A stretch of DNA of 64,000 nt from Hyphomicrobiales bacterium. GTDB taxonomy: Bacteria; Pseudomonadota; Alphaproteobacteria; Rhizobiales; Rhizobiaceae. The DNA is taken from assembly GCA_021775415.1 (NCBI GenBank), contig JAJFHV010000012.1, positions 107,935 through 171,934 on the forward strand, written 5' to 3'. Position numbers and translations under genes: made by a program. This document shows positions 43,496-51,851 of the stretch, piece after piece. How positions within the stretch are numbered: the first letter of the stretch is position 1; each line of letters starts with the position of its first letter. The notes under the pieces were generated by a model. It was not told the origin of the DNA. It saw only the letters and a list, made by a program, of their open reading frames with translations, and did no database searches.

Positions 43496-43537
43496 TACGC
43501 AGAACATTGGCTGTGTAGAAAAGAAAAGGGAAACATT

Positions 43538-44125
43538 GTGCAAGGCATTGATATTGATCTTAGTGATCCCATCTGGGAACTGGCGGCAAGGTTTACCATA
43601 AACACCGTAGCAATGGTTCTGTTGATCTTCGGAATGTATTACCGTCGCTACCGGGACAGGGAACTCGCAACGACCGCATCCATGTTCAACATCTTTGCAT
43701 TTGCAGTCCTGACTATACTTTCCAGTGTGGAATTTAGTATCGCGGCCGGTTTTGGGCTGTTCGCAATATTGGCACTTTTCAGTCTCAGATCAGAGCAGAT
43801 CGAAAAAATTGAAATAGCATATTTCTTTGGTGCTATTGCGGTCGCTGTCATTTGCTCGGTTTTGGGAACCGGGCTGATATTGGTGTCCACTATCGTGGTC
43901 TTCGTTCTAGCCGCCGCCTGGATCCTTGATCATCCCAAAATGCTGCAGTCAGCCAATAGCACTAAACTCACCCTCGACAGCATTGATCAACACGTATTGT
44001 CAGACACAGACAAGATGCGCGCTGAGCTTTCGAAAAGGCTTGGCGTTGAGGTCATGAATTTTCAAATAGTTGAATTGAACTACGTGAATGATCTGGCTCG
44101 GATCAATGTTTATTACCGCGGATAG
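43538..44125 (+). CDS. DUF4956 membrane protein, polyphosphate-gene partner
   Basis: A 195-residue protein with about four membrane helices (about 15-35, 48-66, 68-85 and 95-130) and a C-terminal cytoplasmic domain (about 150-195). DUF4956 proteins are regularly encoded next to VTC-domain polyphosphate polymerases, as here, and are thought to form a membrane part of that system. The start is GTG with AAAAGGG just upstream. The VTC gene begins ten bases after its stop, so they form an operon. Confidence 0.85.
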   Translation: MQGIDIDLSDPIWELAARFTINTVAMVLLIFGMYYRRYRDRELATTASMFNIFAFAVLTILSSVEFSIAAGFGLFAILALFSLRSEQIEKIEIAYFFGAIAVAVICSVLGTGLILVSTIVVFVLAAAWILDHPKMLQSANSTKLTLDSIDQHVLSDTDKMRAELSKRLGVEVMNFQIVELNYVNDLARINVYYRG

Positions 44126-44135
44126 GAAATCTCCC

Positions 44136-44963
44136 ATGACACATCACTACCCAAATCTCGAATTTGACTGGCTGCTCAAGAATTTCCAACCCATCACGCT
44201 CGACGAGTTAAACACCAAGGCGGAAATGCTGACGCGGATTGACAACAAGTATGTCGTGCAACACGACGCCATGCAAAGGGCGCTTCCGTACCTGGTCGAT
44301 TATTTCGATGTACTTGAGATTGATCAACGCCGCGCCTTTACCTATGACACATGTTATTTTGATGACCCTGAGAGAAGTGCCTACTACGAGCACCACCAGG
44401 GCCTTCGCAAAGGCTTTAAGGTGCGTATTCGCCGTTATTCCGATTCCGAGCTTTGTTATCTGGAGGTCAAGGTAAAAGGCAAGCGTGGCATGACAGTAAA
44501 GCACCGGGTTCCTCATGATCCGGAACAGATCCAACATTTGTCGAGTAGTGCAAATGAATTTGCGCGTACAACCTATTCTACCCATTACCAAAAACCGTTT
44601 GAATATGATTTACACAAGGTGTTGGAAATCCGATTTAAACGCATGACCCTTGTCGCAAAAAGTGGTGGTGAGCGTATGACGATCGACACCGATATTCAGT
44701 TCCGTTCATCCGGCAAGTCTTTGCGTGTCGGAACAAATGTATTTATTGTCGAAACCAAATCCGAATTGGGGCGTGGATATGCCGACAAATGCCTGCGCCA
44801 GGTGAAAGAACGGCCAACTAGCAAGTGCTCGAAATATTGCATTGGCATGGCAACCCTGGGAGAGGTAACACGTTATAACCGGTTTTTACCGACGATGCGC
44901 AAGCTCAATCTAGTTGGTAAGGTCTCGAATCCTCTGGATGTCATTACATCGCTTGCTGCCTAG
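44136..44963 (+). CDS. VTC-domain polyphosphate polymerase
   Basis: A 275-residue protein matching the catalytic tunnel domain of VTC4-like polyphosphate polymerases. Basic and acidic tunnel residues are recognisable in AEMLTRIDNKYVV, KGFKVRIRRYSDSELCYLEVKVKGKRG (in parts) and FIVETKSELGRGYADKCLR. The enzyme would extend polyphosphate from ATP. In bacteria it stands without the SPX domain of the yeast protein. The ATG at 44136 fits the family start; the frame extends upstream into the DUF4956 gene. Confidence 0.87.
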   Translation: MTHHYPNLEFDWLLKNFQPITLDELNTKAEMLTRIDNKYVVQHDAMQRALPYLVDYFDVLEIDQRRAFTYDTCYFDDPERSAYYEHHQGLRKGFKVRIRRYSDSELCYLEVKVKGKRGMTVKHRVPHDPEQIQHLSSSANEFARTTYSTHYQKPFEYDLHKVLEIRFKRMTLVAKSGGERMTIDTDIQFRSSGKSLRVGTNVFIVETKSELGRGYADKCLRQVKERPTSKCSKYCIGMATLGEVTRYNRFLPTMRKLNLVGKVSNPLDVITSLAA

Positions 44964-45229
44964 GAACGTGAGCAAATCCAATTAGGTGTTCTAAGACTTA
45001 CCAGTTGAAACAGTCCCTGGTAGGCATTCTTGGCATCGAAATCAGCAAATGCTGGCAATTTGCATTATGGCGAGCCGGGATCAGCCGCCAAACCTCAGAG
45101 CAATTTGAAACGACTACAAGATTTCACAATCTTCAGACCAAAGTCTGTGTGTCAGGAATTGCCAATCTGATATTTTGGGAACAGTCTCTAACCGTGGGAA
45201 AGCCGGGGTCGTCAATTGATGTTGTTGAC

Positions 45230-46675
45230 ATGCAATCGACCCGAGCCAATTCCTGTGCCCGAAACCTGTCTGCAAAATGGAAAGAAACGCTGAGTATCTG
45301 GTGGCGAAATAGAGTTTTTCGGGCGGCAATCGACCATTTTTGTGTGGTGATCGTCGCTGGCATTGTTGTGTCCATATTTTACCTCAACAGTGAATTGCTG
45401 ATCCCTACATCACACGCCCAATCCTTGACTAGCGGTAGTGATTCCAATTCAAAAAAGAAGTCGACACTCACCAATGAACTGGCTCCTGGTGTCTTTTACG
45501 AGGGCTATCTTGAAAGTACGCTGGAGTTTGAGGACAATTTCGATCTCGACAAAAGTAATGATGATGATGTTGCCGCTCTCAAACATCGGCTTGGATTAAG
45601 CCTGTTGATTGACCCAGGTGAATGGTATCGATTATTTTTTGAGACGGAAATTTCGCGCGAAGATTTGAAAAAAAACCAGCGAGGCAAGTCGACAGACGGC
45701 TGGGAATGGCGAATTAAGCAGGCGTTTGTCGATTTCCCCAACGTGTCGGATGGGGCCACGCTGCGTGTTGGGCGTCAAAATTTTAAAGATCCCATGGAGT
45801 GGTTTTATGATGCCAATCTCGACGGCGCACGAATATACTACAATTACAATGACTTCAGTTTTGAAGCATCAGTGTCCCGGGAACATCTGTTGCCAATTGA
45901 CCAACTCAACAATGATAAAAAGAACGAGATTGATAACTACATAGCTGTTGCAAGCTACGCACCGAACAAGAAATCTAGCACCTCCGGATATGTAATTTAC
46001 CGTGACGAGGATGTGTTCAATAACAACAATCCCGAGGACTTGCTGTTTTTTGGAATCCAATCAATTGGGCAGTTCTCATCCGCGTTTGAATATTGGTTAA
46101 ACGCAGCATATGTGACTGGCGAACGCGCCAGGGCGGCCGGTGCGCGTCCAATTGAGGCTTATGCAGTTGATGCAGGTGCAACTCTGATCTTTGATGACGC
46201 CCCACTGGAGCCTTCTTTCACGGTCGGGTTCGTGCACGGTTCTGGCGATTCCAGGCGTAATTCTGGAAAAGATACCAATTTTCGCCAAACTGGATTGCAG
46301 GATAACAACTACCGATTTAACGGTGTGACAAAATTCAAATACCTTGGCGAGCTGTTTGATCCGGAGATCACTAATATTGACATTTTGACCTTGGGCGCGG
46401 GCATCCGCCCAACCAAGAAAAGCTCAATTGATATTGTCTATCATCACTACCGACAGGACAAGGCTGTGGATCGGTTGTCAGGAACTAATCTCAACCTGGA
46501 TCCGCTGGGTATTGATAAAAATCTTGGGCACGAATGGGACGTCATATTCGGTGTAAGGGCATCCAAGAACTTGAGCATCGAAGCAGTGTTTGGCGGGTTT
46601 TTTCCTGGCGCGGCATTCGCATCAAATGCGGATAACGCATGGTTTGGTAAGCTGGAAATAAATACTGAATTCTGA
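45230..46675 (+). CDS. AlgE-like (alginate_exp family) outer-membrane beta-barrel protein
   Basis: A protein of about 481 residues. An N-terminal hydrophobic segment (HFCVVIVAGIVVSIFYL) ending near SHAQS is a long signal peptide. The rest alternates in short amphipathic strands and matches the alginate_exp pattern: GYLESTLEFEDNFDLD, KQAFVDFPNVSDGATLRVGRQNF (in parts), FYDANLDGARIYYNYN, ending in a strand with terminal phenylalanine (KLEINTEF). The start is uncertain: the frame is open to a TTG at 45005, and no ribosome site is convincing. It follows the polyphosphate genes by 266 bases and may export or import an anionic polymer. Confidence 0.72.
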   Translation: MQSTRANSCARNLSAKWKETLSIWWRNRVFRAAIDHFCVVIVAGIVVSIFYLNSELLIPTSHAQSLTSGSDSNSKKKSTLTNELAPGVFYEGYLESTLEFEDNFDLDKSNDDDVAALKHRLGLSLLIDPGEWYRLFFETEISREDLKKNQRGKSTDGWEWRIKQAFVDFPNVSDGATLRVGRQNFKDPMEWFYDANLDGARIYYNYNDFSFEASVSREHLLPIDQLNNDKKNEIDNYIAVASYAPNKKSSTSGYVIYRDEDVFNNNNPEDLLFFGIQSIGQFSSAFEYWLNAAYVTGERARAAGARPIEAYAVDAGATLIFDDAPLEPSFTVGFVHGSGDSRRNSGKDTNFRQTGLQDNNYRFNGVTKFKYLGELFDPEITNIDILTLGAGIRPTKKSSIDIVYHHYRQDKAVDRLSGTNLNLDPLGIDKNLGHEWDVIFGVRASKNLSIEAVFGGFFPGAAFASNADNAWFGKLEINTEF

Positions 46676-46849
46676 GATTTTGTAGAAACTCAAGAACTCA
46701 TATGCCTCAGACCATAGTCAGTGGGTCTGGACTGGTAAATCTGCTATTCTTGAAGAAGATCAACAAAGATATTTATCAGGTTTAATCTAGATGGATCGGT
46801 TGGCAATTACCTATATTGTTGTGGCGGCCAGCTACAATGTGAGAGAACG

Positions 46850-47533
46850 ATGAGTGTCAGATCTCGATATTTCACACGTTTGATGAACTACAGCGCGCTC
46901 GCGATTTTGATCGGGGCGGTCCCGCTAGAATGTAATTTTTCGAAGGCTATCAAGTTTTCACCTTTTTCGATTTCCGTAGCGTTTGCAGATAGTGGCGGCG
47001 GGTCTGGCGGCAGTGGGTCTGGTGGTAGTGGATCCGGCGGGAGCGGTTCCGGTGGCAGTGGGTCTGGTGGCAGTGGATCTAGTGGTAGTGGCTCTGGCGG
47101 TGGTGGATCCGGCAACAGTGGTTCTGGCAACAGTGGATCCGGCAACAGTGGATCTGGTGGCAGTAATAGTGGTTCAGGTTCCGCAAATAGTGGCTCTGAT
47201 AGCAACAACAGCGGTACCGGAAATAACAATAGTAACGTCGGTAACTCCAAAAATAATTACGCCAACGGCGGTAGGAAAAACTATGGTCATGATCACCACA
47301 GCCACGATGGCCGTAGCCCGTTAGATTTAAAGAAATTTTTCAAAATTTTGCGAGGTCACGGAAGCATTGCAAAAGCTGAGCGCAACAGCAAAAAAATTGA
47401 GGTTACCTATGAAGACGGCTGGAAAGAAGAAATTGAAAACGAAATTTATCGATTGAAAACTCCTGCCAATCTAACGATTAGCCGGCGCAGGGTCAGGCAA
47501 ACTGATATCGACAGGCTCAACTCGGCTTTTTGA
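46850..47533 (+). CDS. Secreted protein with long Gly-Ser/Asn repeat tract
   Basis: A 227-residue protein with an N-terminal signal-like region (about 1-46). Residues about 48-120 are a low-complexity tract of GSGGS units that gradually change to GSGNS and SNN units. The C-terminal domain (about 150-227) is compact and charged, with KFFKILRGHGSIAKAERN, EVTYEDGWKEEIENEIYRLK and RRRVRQTDIDRLNSAF; it recalls small exported proteins of rhizobia. Nucleotide repeats in the tract (GGCAGTGGATC-like) make length variation likely. It is of unknown role; the AlgE-like gene is just upstream. Confidence 0.7.
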   Translation: MSVRSRYFTRLMNYSALAILIGAVPLECNFSKAIKFSPFSISVAFADSGGGSGGSGSGGSGSGGSGSGGSGSGGSGSSGSGSGGGGSGNSGSGNSGSGNSGSGGSNSGSGSANSGSDSNNSGTGNNNSNVGNSKNNYANGGRKNYGHDHHSHDGRSPLDLKKFFKILRGHGSIAKAERNSKKIEVTYEDGWKEEIENEIYRLKTPANLTISRRRVRQTDIDRLNSAF

Positions 47534-47595
47534 CAAAACCCTTATTTTGCAGTTGCAATAGTATCAATTTACCCAACGCATGTTCGTTTCACGAA

Positions 47596-48243
47596 TTAGT
47601 TGTTCCACGAGCTTTTCGCAAGTACGGCTGCTTCCACCCGGTTTCGAACCTGAAGCTTTTGCAGAATATTGGTCATATAATGCTTGACGGTTTTTTCCTG
47701 TAGTCCCAGCGCCTTCCCGGCTTCTTTGTTGCTGTTACCGTCGGCAACCAAACGCAAAATTTCTTCTTCCCGTTTGGTCAGGATAGCGAACACGTCATCA
47801 TCGCGTTTGGAGGAAATTGGTTCTTGCATTGCTACCAGGAGATTTGCAGCCAATGCGGGTGAAACATATGTGCCGCCTGAAGCTATTGTGTGAACAATTG
47901 CGGCGAGCTCCGCTCCCCCAATACCCTTTAACGCATATCCCTTGGCACCATTTTTCAGGGCGTTCATCACATCAATGTCATTTTCTGAGACGGTCAACAT
48001 GACAATTTTTATTTCCGGTATTTCCTCGGAAATTGCTTTTGCAGCCTCGATGCCATCGCCGGGCATGGAAATATCAAGAAGCGCAACATCCGGCTTGTGT
48101 TTGCGAGCAAGCAATATGGCATCGTCTGCGGATGCCCCTTCTCCGGCAACACCGATGCCGCTGCTTTCACTCAAAGTGCGCACCACGCCCTCCCGGTAAA
48201 GCGGGTGATCGTCAACAACCACAACCTGAATATTCTTTTTCAT
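47596..48243 (-). CDS. NarL/LuxR-type response regulator, partner of the downstream-numbered kinase
   Basis: A 215-residue response regulator. The receiver has VVDDHPLYREGV, the phospho-acceptor aspartate in VALLDISMPGDGI (about residue 55) and lysine in KGYALKGI. The LuxR HTH is in LTKREEEILRLVADGNSNKEAGKALGLQEKTVKHYM, of which the central NKEAGKALGL is the recognition part. It starts ten bases after the histidine-kinase stop, so the two form a two-component pair. Targets are unknown; the divergent Gly-Ser protein gene is nearby but convergent at its 3' end. Confidence 0.9.
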   Translation of the reverse strand: MKKNIQVVVVDDHPLYREGVVRTLSESSGIGVAGEGASADDAILLARKHKPDVALLDISMPGDGIEAAKAISEEIPEIKIVMLTVSENDIDVMNALKNGAKGYALKGIGGAELAAIVHTIASGGTYVSPALAANLLVAMQEPISSKRDDDVFAILTKREEEILRLVADGNSNKEAGKALGLQEKTVKHYMTNILQKLQVRNRVEAAVLAKSSWNN

Positions 48244-48253
48244 TTACCGTATC

Positions 48254-49663
48254 CTATGTTGATACCGTCATTTTTAGTTCAGCTTTTCCTTCGGATGAGA
48301 TGGAGAAACTGAACTCACCACCAAGCGCTTCAATCCGTTCCTGCAGACCAGGCAAGCCAAGACCACCATCAACTTTGTTAGACGGATCAATCGCTGCTTT
48401 GTTGGAATTGTTGGATACCGTTAGCTCAAGGGTATTGTTTGTAAAATTACAGAAAACTTGCTGGTCAAGTCCATTGGCATGGTGATAGGCATTGTTGAGT
48501 CCTTCCTGGACAAAACGGTATACGCAAATTTTTACGGAGGCACGAACATTTCGATTCTCGCCAACCATTTTGAAGCCTACCTCCGATCCGGTATGATTTT
48601 GGTGTAACTGGATTACTTCCTCAATCACCAGCCTGATAGTCTTCGTCTCGATTTCCGGTACCGATAGTCCTTTGCAAATACCGCGAATATCACGCATCGC
48701 ATCATCAAGGGCGACCTTGATTGCAGAAATTTCATCAGCCCAGATTTTATCGGTACGGCGTGTACCAAGACTGTCCAAACGCAATGCAGCCAGGCTTACC
48801 AGTTGCGCCGGGCCATCATGCAAATCAGAACTGACACGACGGAGGAATTGCTCATTTAGTTCGGCGGAGCGGCCGGACGCGTGCATTATTCGCTCTTTGA
48901 GGGCGAGATTCTGTTCTGAAACCATGCGCAGCTCACCGACCCGATCTCTTAGGGCTGCTCCCTGGTGCTCAATCGTCCTGCTACCACGCAAAACAATTGC
49001 ATAAAGGCACATTCCCATGGCTAGCGTGGTGAGACTGACCACGAGCCAACCCTGACGTTTTGCAGCAACCAATGAGTTTTTGAGATCGCTTGCATCTTCA
49101 TAAAATTCAGCAACTGCAATTATCTCACCCGACCATTGAGCTCTTATCGGGCTGTAAATTTCAAGCAGTGGTATTCCAGCCTTTCGATCAATTTTATTTT
49201 CCTCGTCACTTAGATCTTCTAATTCTGAAACCACCATACCGGCCCAAGCCTTTTTTAGACTATCTGCAGGCTCAAAGATTTTGCCGATTAGATCGAGGTT
49301 ATCACTGTATGCAATCAAGCCACCCGGTTTCCAAATTTTTATGGAAACCACACTCTCTTTCAACGCCGGTGTATCTAGAACTTCGTCAAGCGCTCGGATT
49401 GGACCGATCGACAATGTGTCATTATCACTGAGTTCCTGGGCTAGCGGTGCAATAAAGCTGTCCATTAACAGTGCTGTTGTTATTGCGGCATTTTGTGTGA
49501 CACCGGTCTCTATCTTCTTTGCCAGCCAGGATCCAATGAGGAACATTCCCGCAAGCATCACAACACTTCCGGTTAACGCAAATTGCTGTAGCAGATTGAG
49601 TTGGCTTACCGCTTTCCAGAAGTTGGAAAATCCGCGCAAGATTGATTTCGGATTTTTCATCAT
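48254..49663 (-). CDS. Membrane sensor histidine kinase (NarX/UhpB-like, HisKA_3)
   Basis: A 469-residue sensor kinase. Two membrane helices (about 25-45 and 208-228) enclose a periplasmic sensing domain of about 160 residues. The phospho-histidine is in SSDLHDGPAQLVSLAALRL (about residue 282), the HisKA_3 form, and the HATPase domain ends in GGLGLPGLQERIEALGG. Signals are not predictable from sequence. ATG at 49663 or the next codon is the start. It is co-transcribed with the NarL-type regulator after it. Confidence 0.9.
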   Translation of the reverse strand: MMKNPKSILRGFSNFWKAVSQLNLLQQFALTGSVVMLAGMFLIGSWLAKKIETGVTQNAAITTALLMDSFIAPLAQELSDNDTLSIGPIRALDEVLDTPALKESVVSIKIWKPGGLIAYSDNLDLIGKIFEPADSLKKAWAGMVVSELEDLSDEENKIDRKAGIPLLEIYSPIRAQWSGEIIAVAEFYEDASDLKNSLVAAKRQGWLVVSLTTLAMGMCLYAIVLRGSRTIEHQGAALRDRVGELRMVSEQNLALKERIMHASGRSAELNEQFLRRVSSDLHDGPAQLVSLAALRLDSLGTRRTDKIWADEISAIKVALDDAMRDIRGICKGLSVPEIETKTIRLVIEEVIQLHQNHTGSEVGFKMVGENRNVRASVKICVYRFVQEGLNNAYHHANGLDQQVFCNFTNNTLELTVSNNSNKAAIDPSNKVDGGLGLPGLQERIEALGGEFSFSISSEGKAELKMTVST

Positions 49664-49702
49664 TAGAATTTACACAAATGAATTGGTGCAGACAATCGGA
49701 CC

Positions 49703-49737
49703 AATGTCGGCCTTACACTCAGACCAAGGGCGGACGT
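49703..49737 (+). repeat. Three-hairpin repeat, possible decayed copy
   Basis: AATGTCGGCC...CAGACCAAGGGCGGACGT resembles a module C with several changes and a few inserted bases. It lies in the 136-base gap between the kinase and cytochrome genes. Confidence 0.35.
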
Positions 49738-49799
49738 TGAAAGCGAACGACAAGAAGCGAAGCACACCTTGTCATTGATTTTGGCGCCCCGGCGTGACC

Positions 49800-50432
49800 T
49801 CAAAATCCATGCCAGTTTTCTTGCGCTTTCTTTTTCTTACGTTTTTGAACCATTCTATTCCTCTTTTTGTTTTTCTCGTTTCTTCTTTTCCAACCGGTCA
49901 CCATCGACATCACCAGGTTTTCTTGATGTTCCAAACTGGCAAGCAACACACCTGCCAGATGCAAGAAAATTAGACCAAGGGTAAGATTGACGGTGATTTC
50001 ATGCAGTTCTTCAACCCATTTGATGCCCCAAAATGTGGTCGTGATCATCATGATCCCGGTTGTTGTGATGACCAATAGGCAGACCAAAAGTGCGATGATC
50101 ATGGCACCGCCTGCCGGATTGTGTCCGACATAACGTTTTGCGCGAAAGCACAGACTGTCTAGCAAGAACTTGAGTATCGTGACCGGATTGTAAATGAAGC
50201 TGGAGAACCTGGCATGTTTGGTTCCGACAAACCCCCAGGCAATTCTTGTGATCAAAAGTGCCGCGATTAGATATCCCGACCATTCGTGAACACGGTCCGA
50301 CTGTTCAGCGGAAATCCATGCAACAACAAAGGATACCACTAACGACCAGTGAAACAGTCGTACAAAAGCGTCCCAGACCTTGATTTTAGATGGCGGCTTC
50401 AAGCCGCCACCCAGGAGACATGTTTGAAGCAA
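49800..50432 (-). CDS. Cytochrome b561-family membrane protein
   Basis: A 210-residue di-heme-type cytochrome b with four helices: VRLFHWSLVVSFVVAWIS, HEWSGYLIAALLITRIAWG, AGGAMIIALLVCLLVITTTGIM and HEITVNLTLGLIFLHLAGVL, each with the expected histidines. The tail is very basic (residues about 182-205). It follows the PepSY gene by seven bases, and such b561-PepSY pairs are common with nearby two-component systems. The start is probably the TTG at 50432; no in-frame ATG precedes the first helix. Confidence 0.85.
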   Translation of the reverse strand: MLQTCLLGGGLKPPSKIKVWDAFVRLFHWSLVVSFVVAWISAEQSDRVHEWSGYLIAALLITRIAWGFVGTKHARFSSFIYNPVTILKFLLDSLCFRAKRYVGHNPAGGAMIIALLVCLLVITTTGIMMITTTFWGIKWVEELHEITVNLTLGLIFLHLAGVLLASLEHQENLVMSMVTGWKRRNEKNKKRNRMVQKRKKKKAQENWHGF

Positions 50433-50439
50433 TACCTTA

Positions 50440-50718
50440 TCATGATTTGGTTTCGAGCTTCACGACTGCACCAGTTACTGGGTGCATGTAGATTTCAACC
50501 CGGCCACCATTTTCGTCGAGGGCATAAACCTCGTAGCAGCTATCATCCGTTTCGACTTTTCGGACCTCATAACCCAACTCAGCTGCTTTTGCGCCGATCG
50601 CTTCATGGCTCAGCCATTCGCCGGAAGTGTTTTCACACTTTGCATCACCACTCGCATAGGCTGGGGTCAGAGACAGTGCTGCTGCAATCATTGGCACTAC
50701 AAATAGTATCTTGTACAT
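50440..50718 (-). CDS. Periplasmic PepSY-domain protein
   Basis: A 92-residue exported protein with signal peptide (about 1-22, ALSLTPAYA). The mature part is one PepSY domain: WLSHEAIGAKAAELGYEVRKVE, then YEVYALDENGGRVEIYMHPVTGAVVK, a layout whose end is diagnostic. PepSY proteins inhibit proteases or bind metal or heme in the envelope. It is the first gene of an operon with the cytochrome b561. Two cysteines (AKCENTS and DSCYEVY) could form a disulfide. Confidence 0.85.
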   Translation of the reverse strand: MYKILFVVPMIAAALSLTPAYASGDAKCENTSGEWLSHEAIGAKAAELGYEVRKVETDDSCYEVYALDENGGRVEIYMHPVTGAVVKLETKS

Positions 50719-50838
50719 GGTCTATTCCTTTCATCATGGTTCGCCATTGTGGCGACCAGGCCAACATATGATTGTTGCGCTGACAAACTGCTGACCTGGA
50801 CGTTCAGCGAATTGTCATTTTGTGAAATGCTATAGGGA

Positions 50839-51186
50839 ATGATGACAAAAACGACCCGCCGCAAGTTTCTGACCATTGTTGCCGGTACATCGATCGCAGT
50901 CGTGATTGGGCTGGATGAAACATCGGCTAAAAAAAAGGGGAGACGGCGACGCGATCGTGACCATGATGATGCTTGGGTGCATAGCCAGTCAGGAAACATC
51001 CTACCTTTGAGCAAAATTCGGCAAATTGTGCGCTCGAGAATTAAGGGGGAAATAATTGAAACCGAATTTGATCACGAGGATGGTTATCCGGTGTATGAAT
51101 TTAAATATATTGATCGTTCCGGTCGGGTTCGGGAGTTGTATATCGATGCTCGCACGGGTTCAATTCTCAAGGATGAGTTGGATTGA
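50839..51186 (+). CDS. PepSY-domain protein with twin-arginine-like leader
   Basis: A 115-residue protein. The leader TTRRKFLTIVAGTSIAVVIG resembles a Tat signal, followed by a basic stretch (KKKGRRRRDRDHDD) and a PepSY-like domain (LSKIRQIVRSRIKGEIIETE, then YEFKYIDRSGRVRELYIDARTG). It is divergent from the other PepSY gene. The stop codon overlaps the start of the response regulator (TGATG), so it is the first gene of the two-component operon and may act as its accessory sensor protein. Confidence 0.82.
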   Translation: MMTKTTRRKFLTIVAGTSIAVVIGLDETSAKKKGRRRRDRDHDDAWVHSQSGNILPLSKIRQIVRSRIKGEIIETEFDHEDGYPVYEFKYIDRSGRVRELYIDARTGSILKDELD

Positions 51187-51851
51187 TGCGGGTATTACTG
51201 GTTGAGGATGATGTTCGGATATCCCGCGATGTGACGGAACTACTCGTCGCTAACGGATATATTGTGGACCATGAAGTCGATGGTGAGAAAGCCTGGTTCA
51301 AGGGCGGAACCGAGGATTATGCAGCGGTAATCCTCGATCTAGGTTTGCCTCAAATGGACGGGCTTTCGGTATTAAAAAAATGGCGGTCTGAAGAAAGGTT
51401 GTTCCCCGTTCTTGTACTCTCCGCACGGGGTACCTGGAGGGAACGCGTTGAGGGAATTGATGCTGGCGCTGATGACTATTTGCCAAAGCCGTTTGAAATG
51501 GATGAACTATTGGCGCGCCTGCGTGCGGTAATACGTCGTTCAGCGGGCCATGCGGCACCCACTATGACACACGGTGAAGTAACACTTGATCCGATAAAGA
51601 TGCGAGTTAGCGTGAAAGGTGTTCCAAAGTCACTTTCACCTCAAGAGTATCGTTTGATTTCATACTTGATGCACCACAAGGGGCGCGTCGTTCCACAGCA
51701 AGAATTGGCCGAGCATTTGCATGGTGAGTATGAGGAAAGAGAATCAAATGCAGTCGAAGTCTTGGTTGGTCGTCTTCGGCGCAAATTGGGTGTGGAGCTC
51801 ATCGAAACCCACCGTGGCTTTGGATATGTTGTGGGAGCCAACGGCCCATGA
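51186..51851 (+). CDS. OmpR/PmrA-type response regulator
   Basis: A 221-residue regulator. The receiver domain (about 1-115) has LLVEDDVRISRD, the phospho-aspartate in AVILDLGLPQMDGL (about residue 51), LSARG and LPKPFEM. The C-terminal winged helix (about 130-218) shows LSPQEYRLISYLMHHKGRVV and RLRRKLGVELIETHRGFGYV (in part). The ATG lies within the stop of the PepSY gene. It is the QseB/PmrA type, commonly paired with PepSY and cytochrome b561 genes as seen here. Confidence 0.93.
   Translation: MRVLLVEDDVRISRDVTELLVANGYIVDHEVDGEKAWFKGGTEDYAAVILDLGLPQMDGLSVLKKWRSEERLFPVLVLSARGTWRERVEGIDAGADDYLPKPFEMDELLARLRAVIRRSAGHAAPTMTHGEVTLDPIKMRVSVKGVPKSLSPQEYRLISYLMHHKGRVVPQQELAEHLHGEYEERESNAVEVLVGRLRRKLGVELIETHRGFGYVVGANGP

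Noticed and set aside
43243..43518. Plus-strand frame between pit and DUF4956
   Set aside because: It runs across the Pho-box-like site and promoter region and shows no protein-like features.
46750..46763. TTGAAGAAGATCAA as FNR box before the Gly-Ser protein gene
   Set aside because: The TTGAA half-site departs from TTGAT/C at a key base, and there is no supporting context.
46888..47250. Minus-strand frame very rich in proline and leucine
   Set aside because: It is the complement of the Gly-Ser tract of the plus-strand gene.
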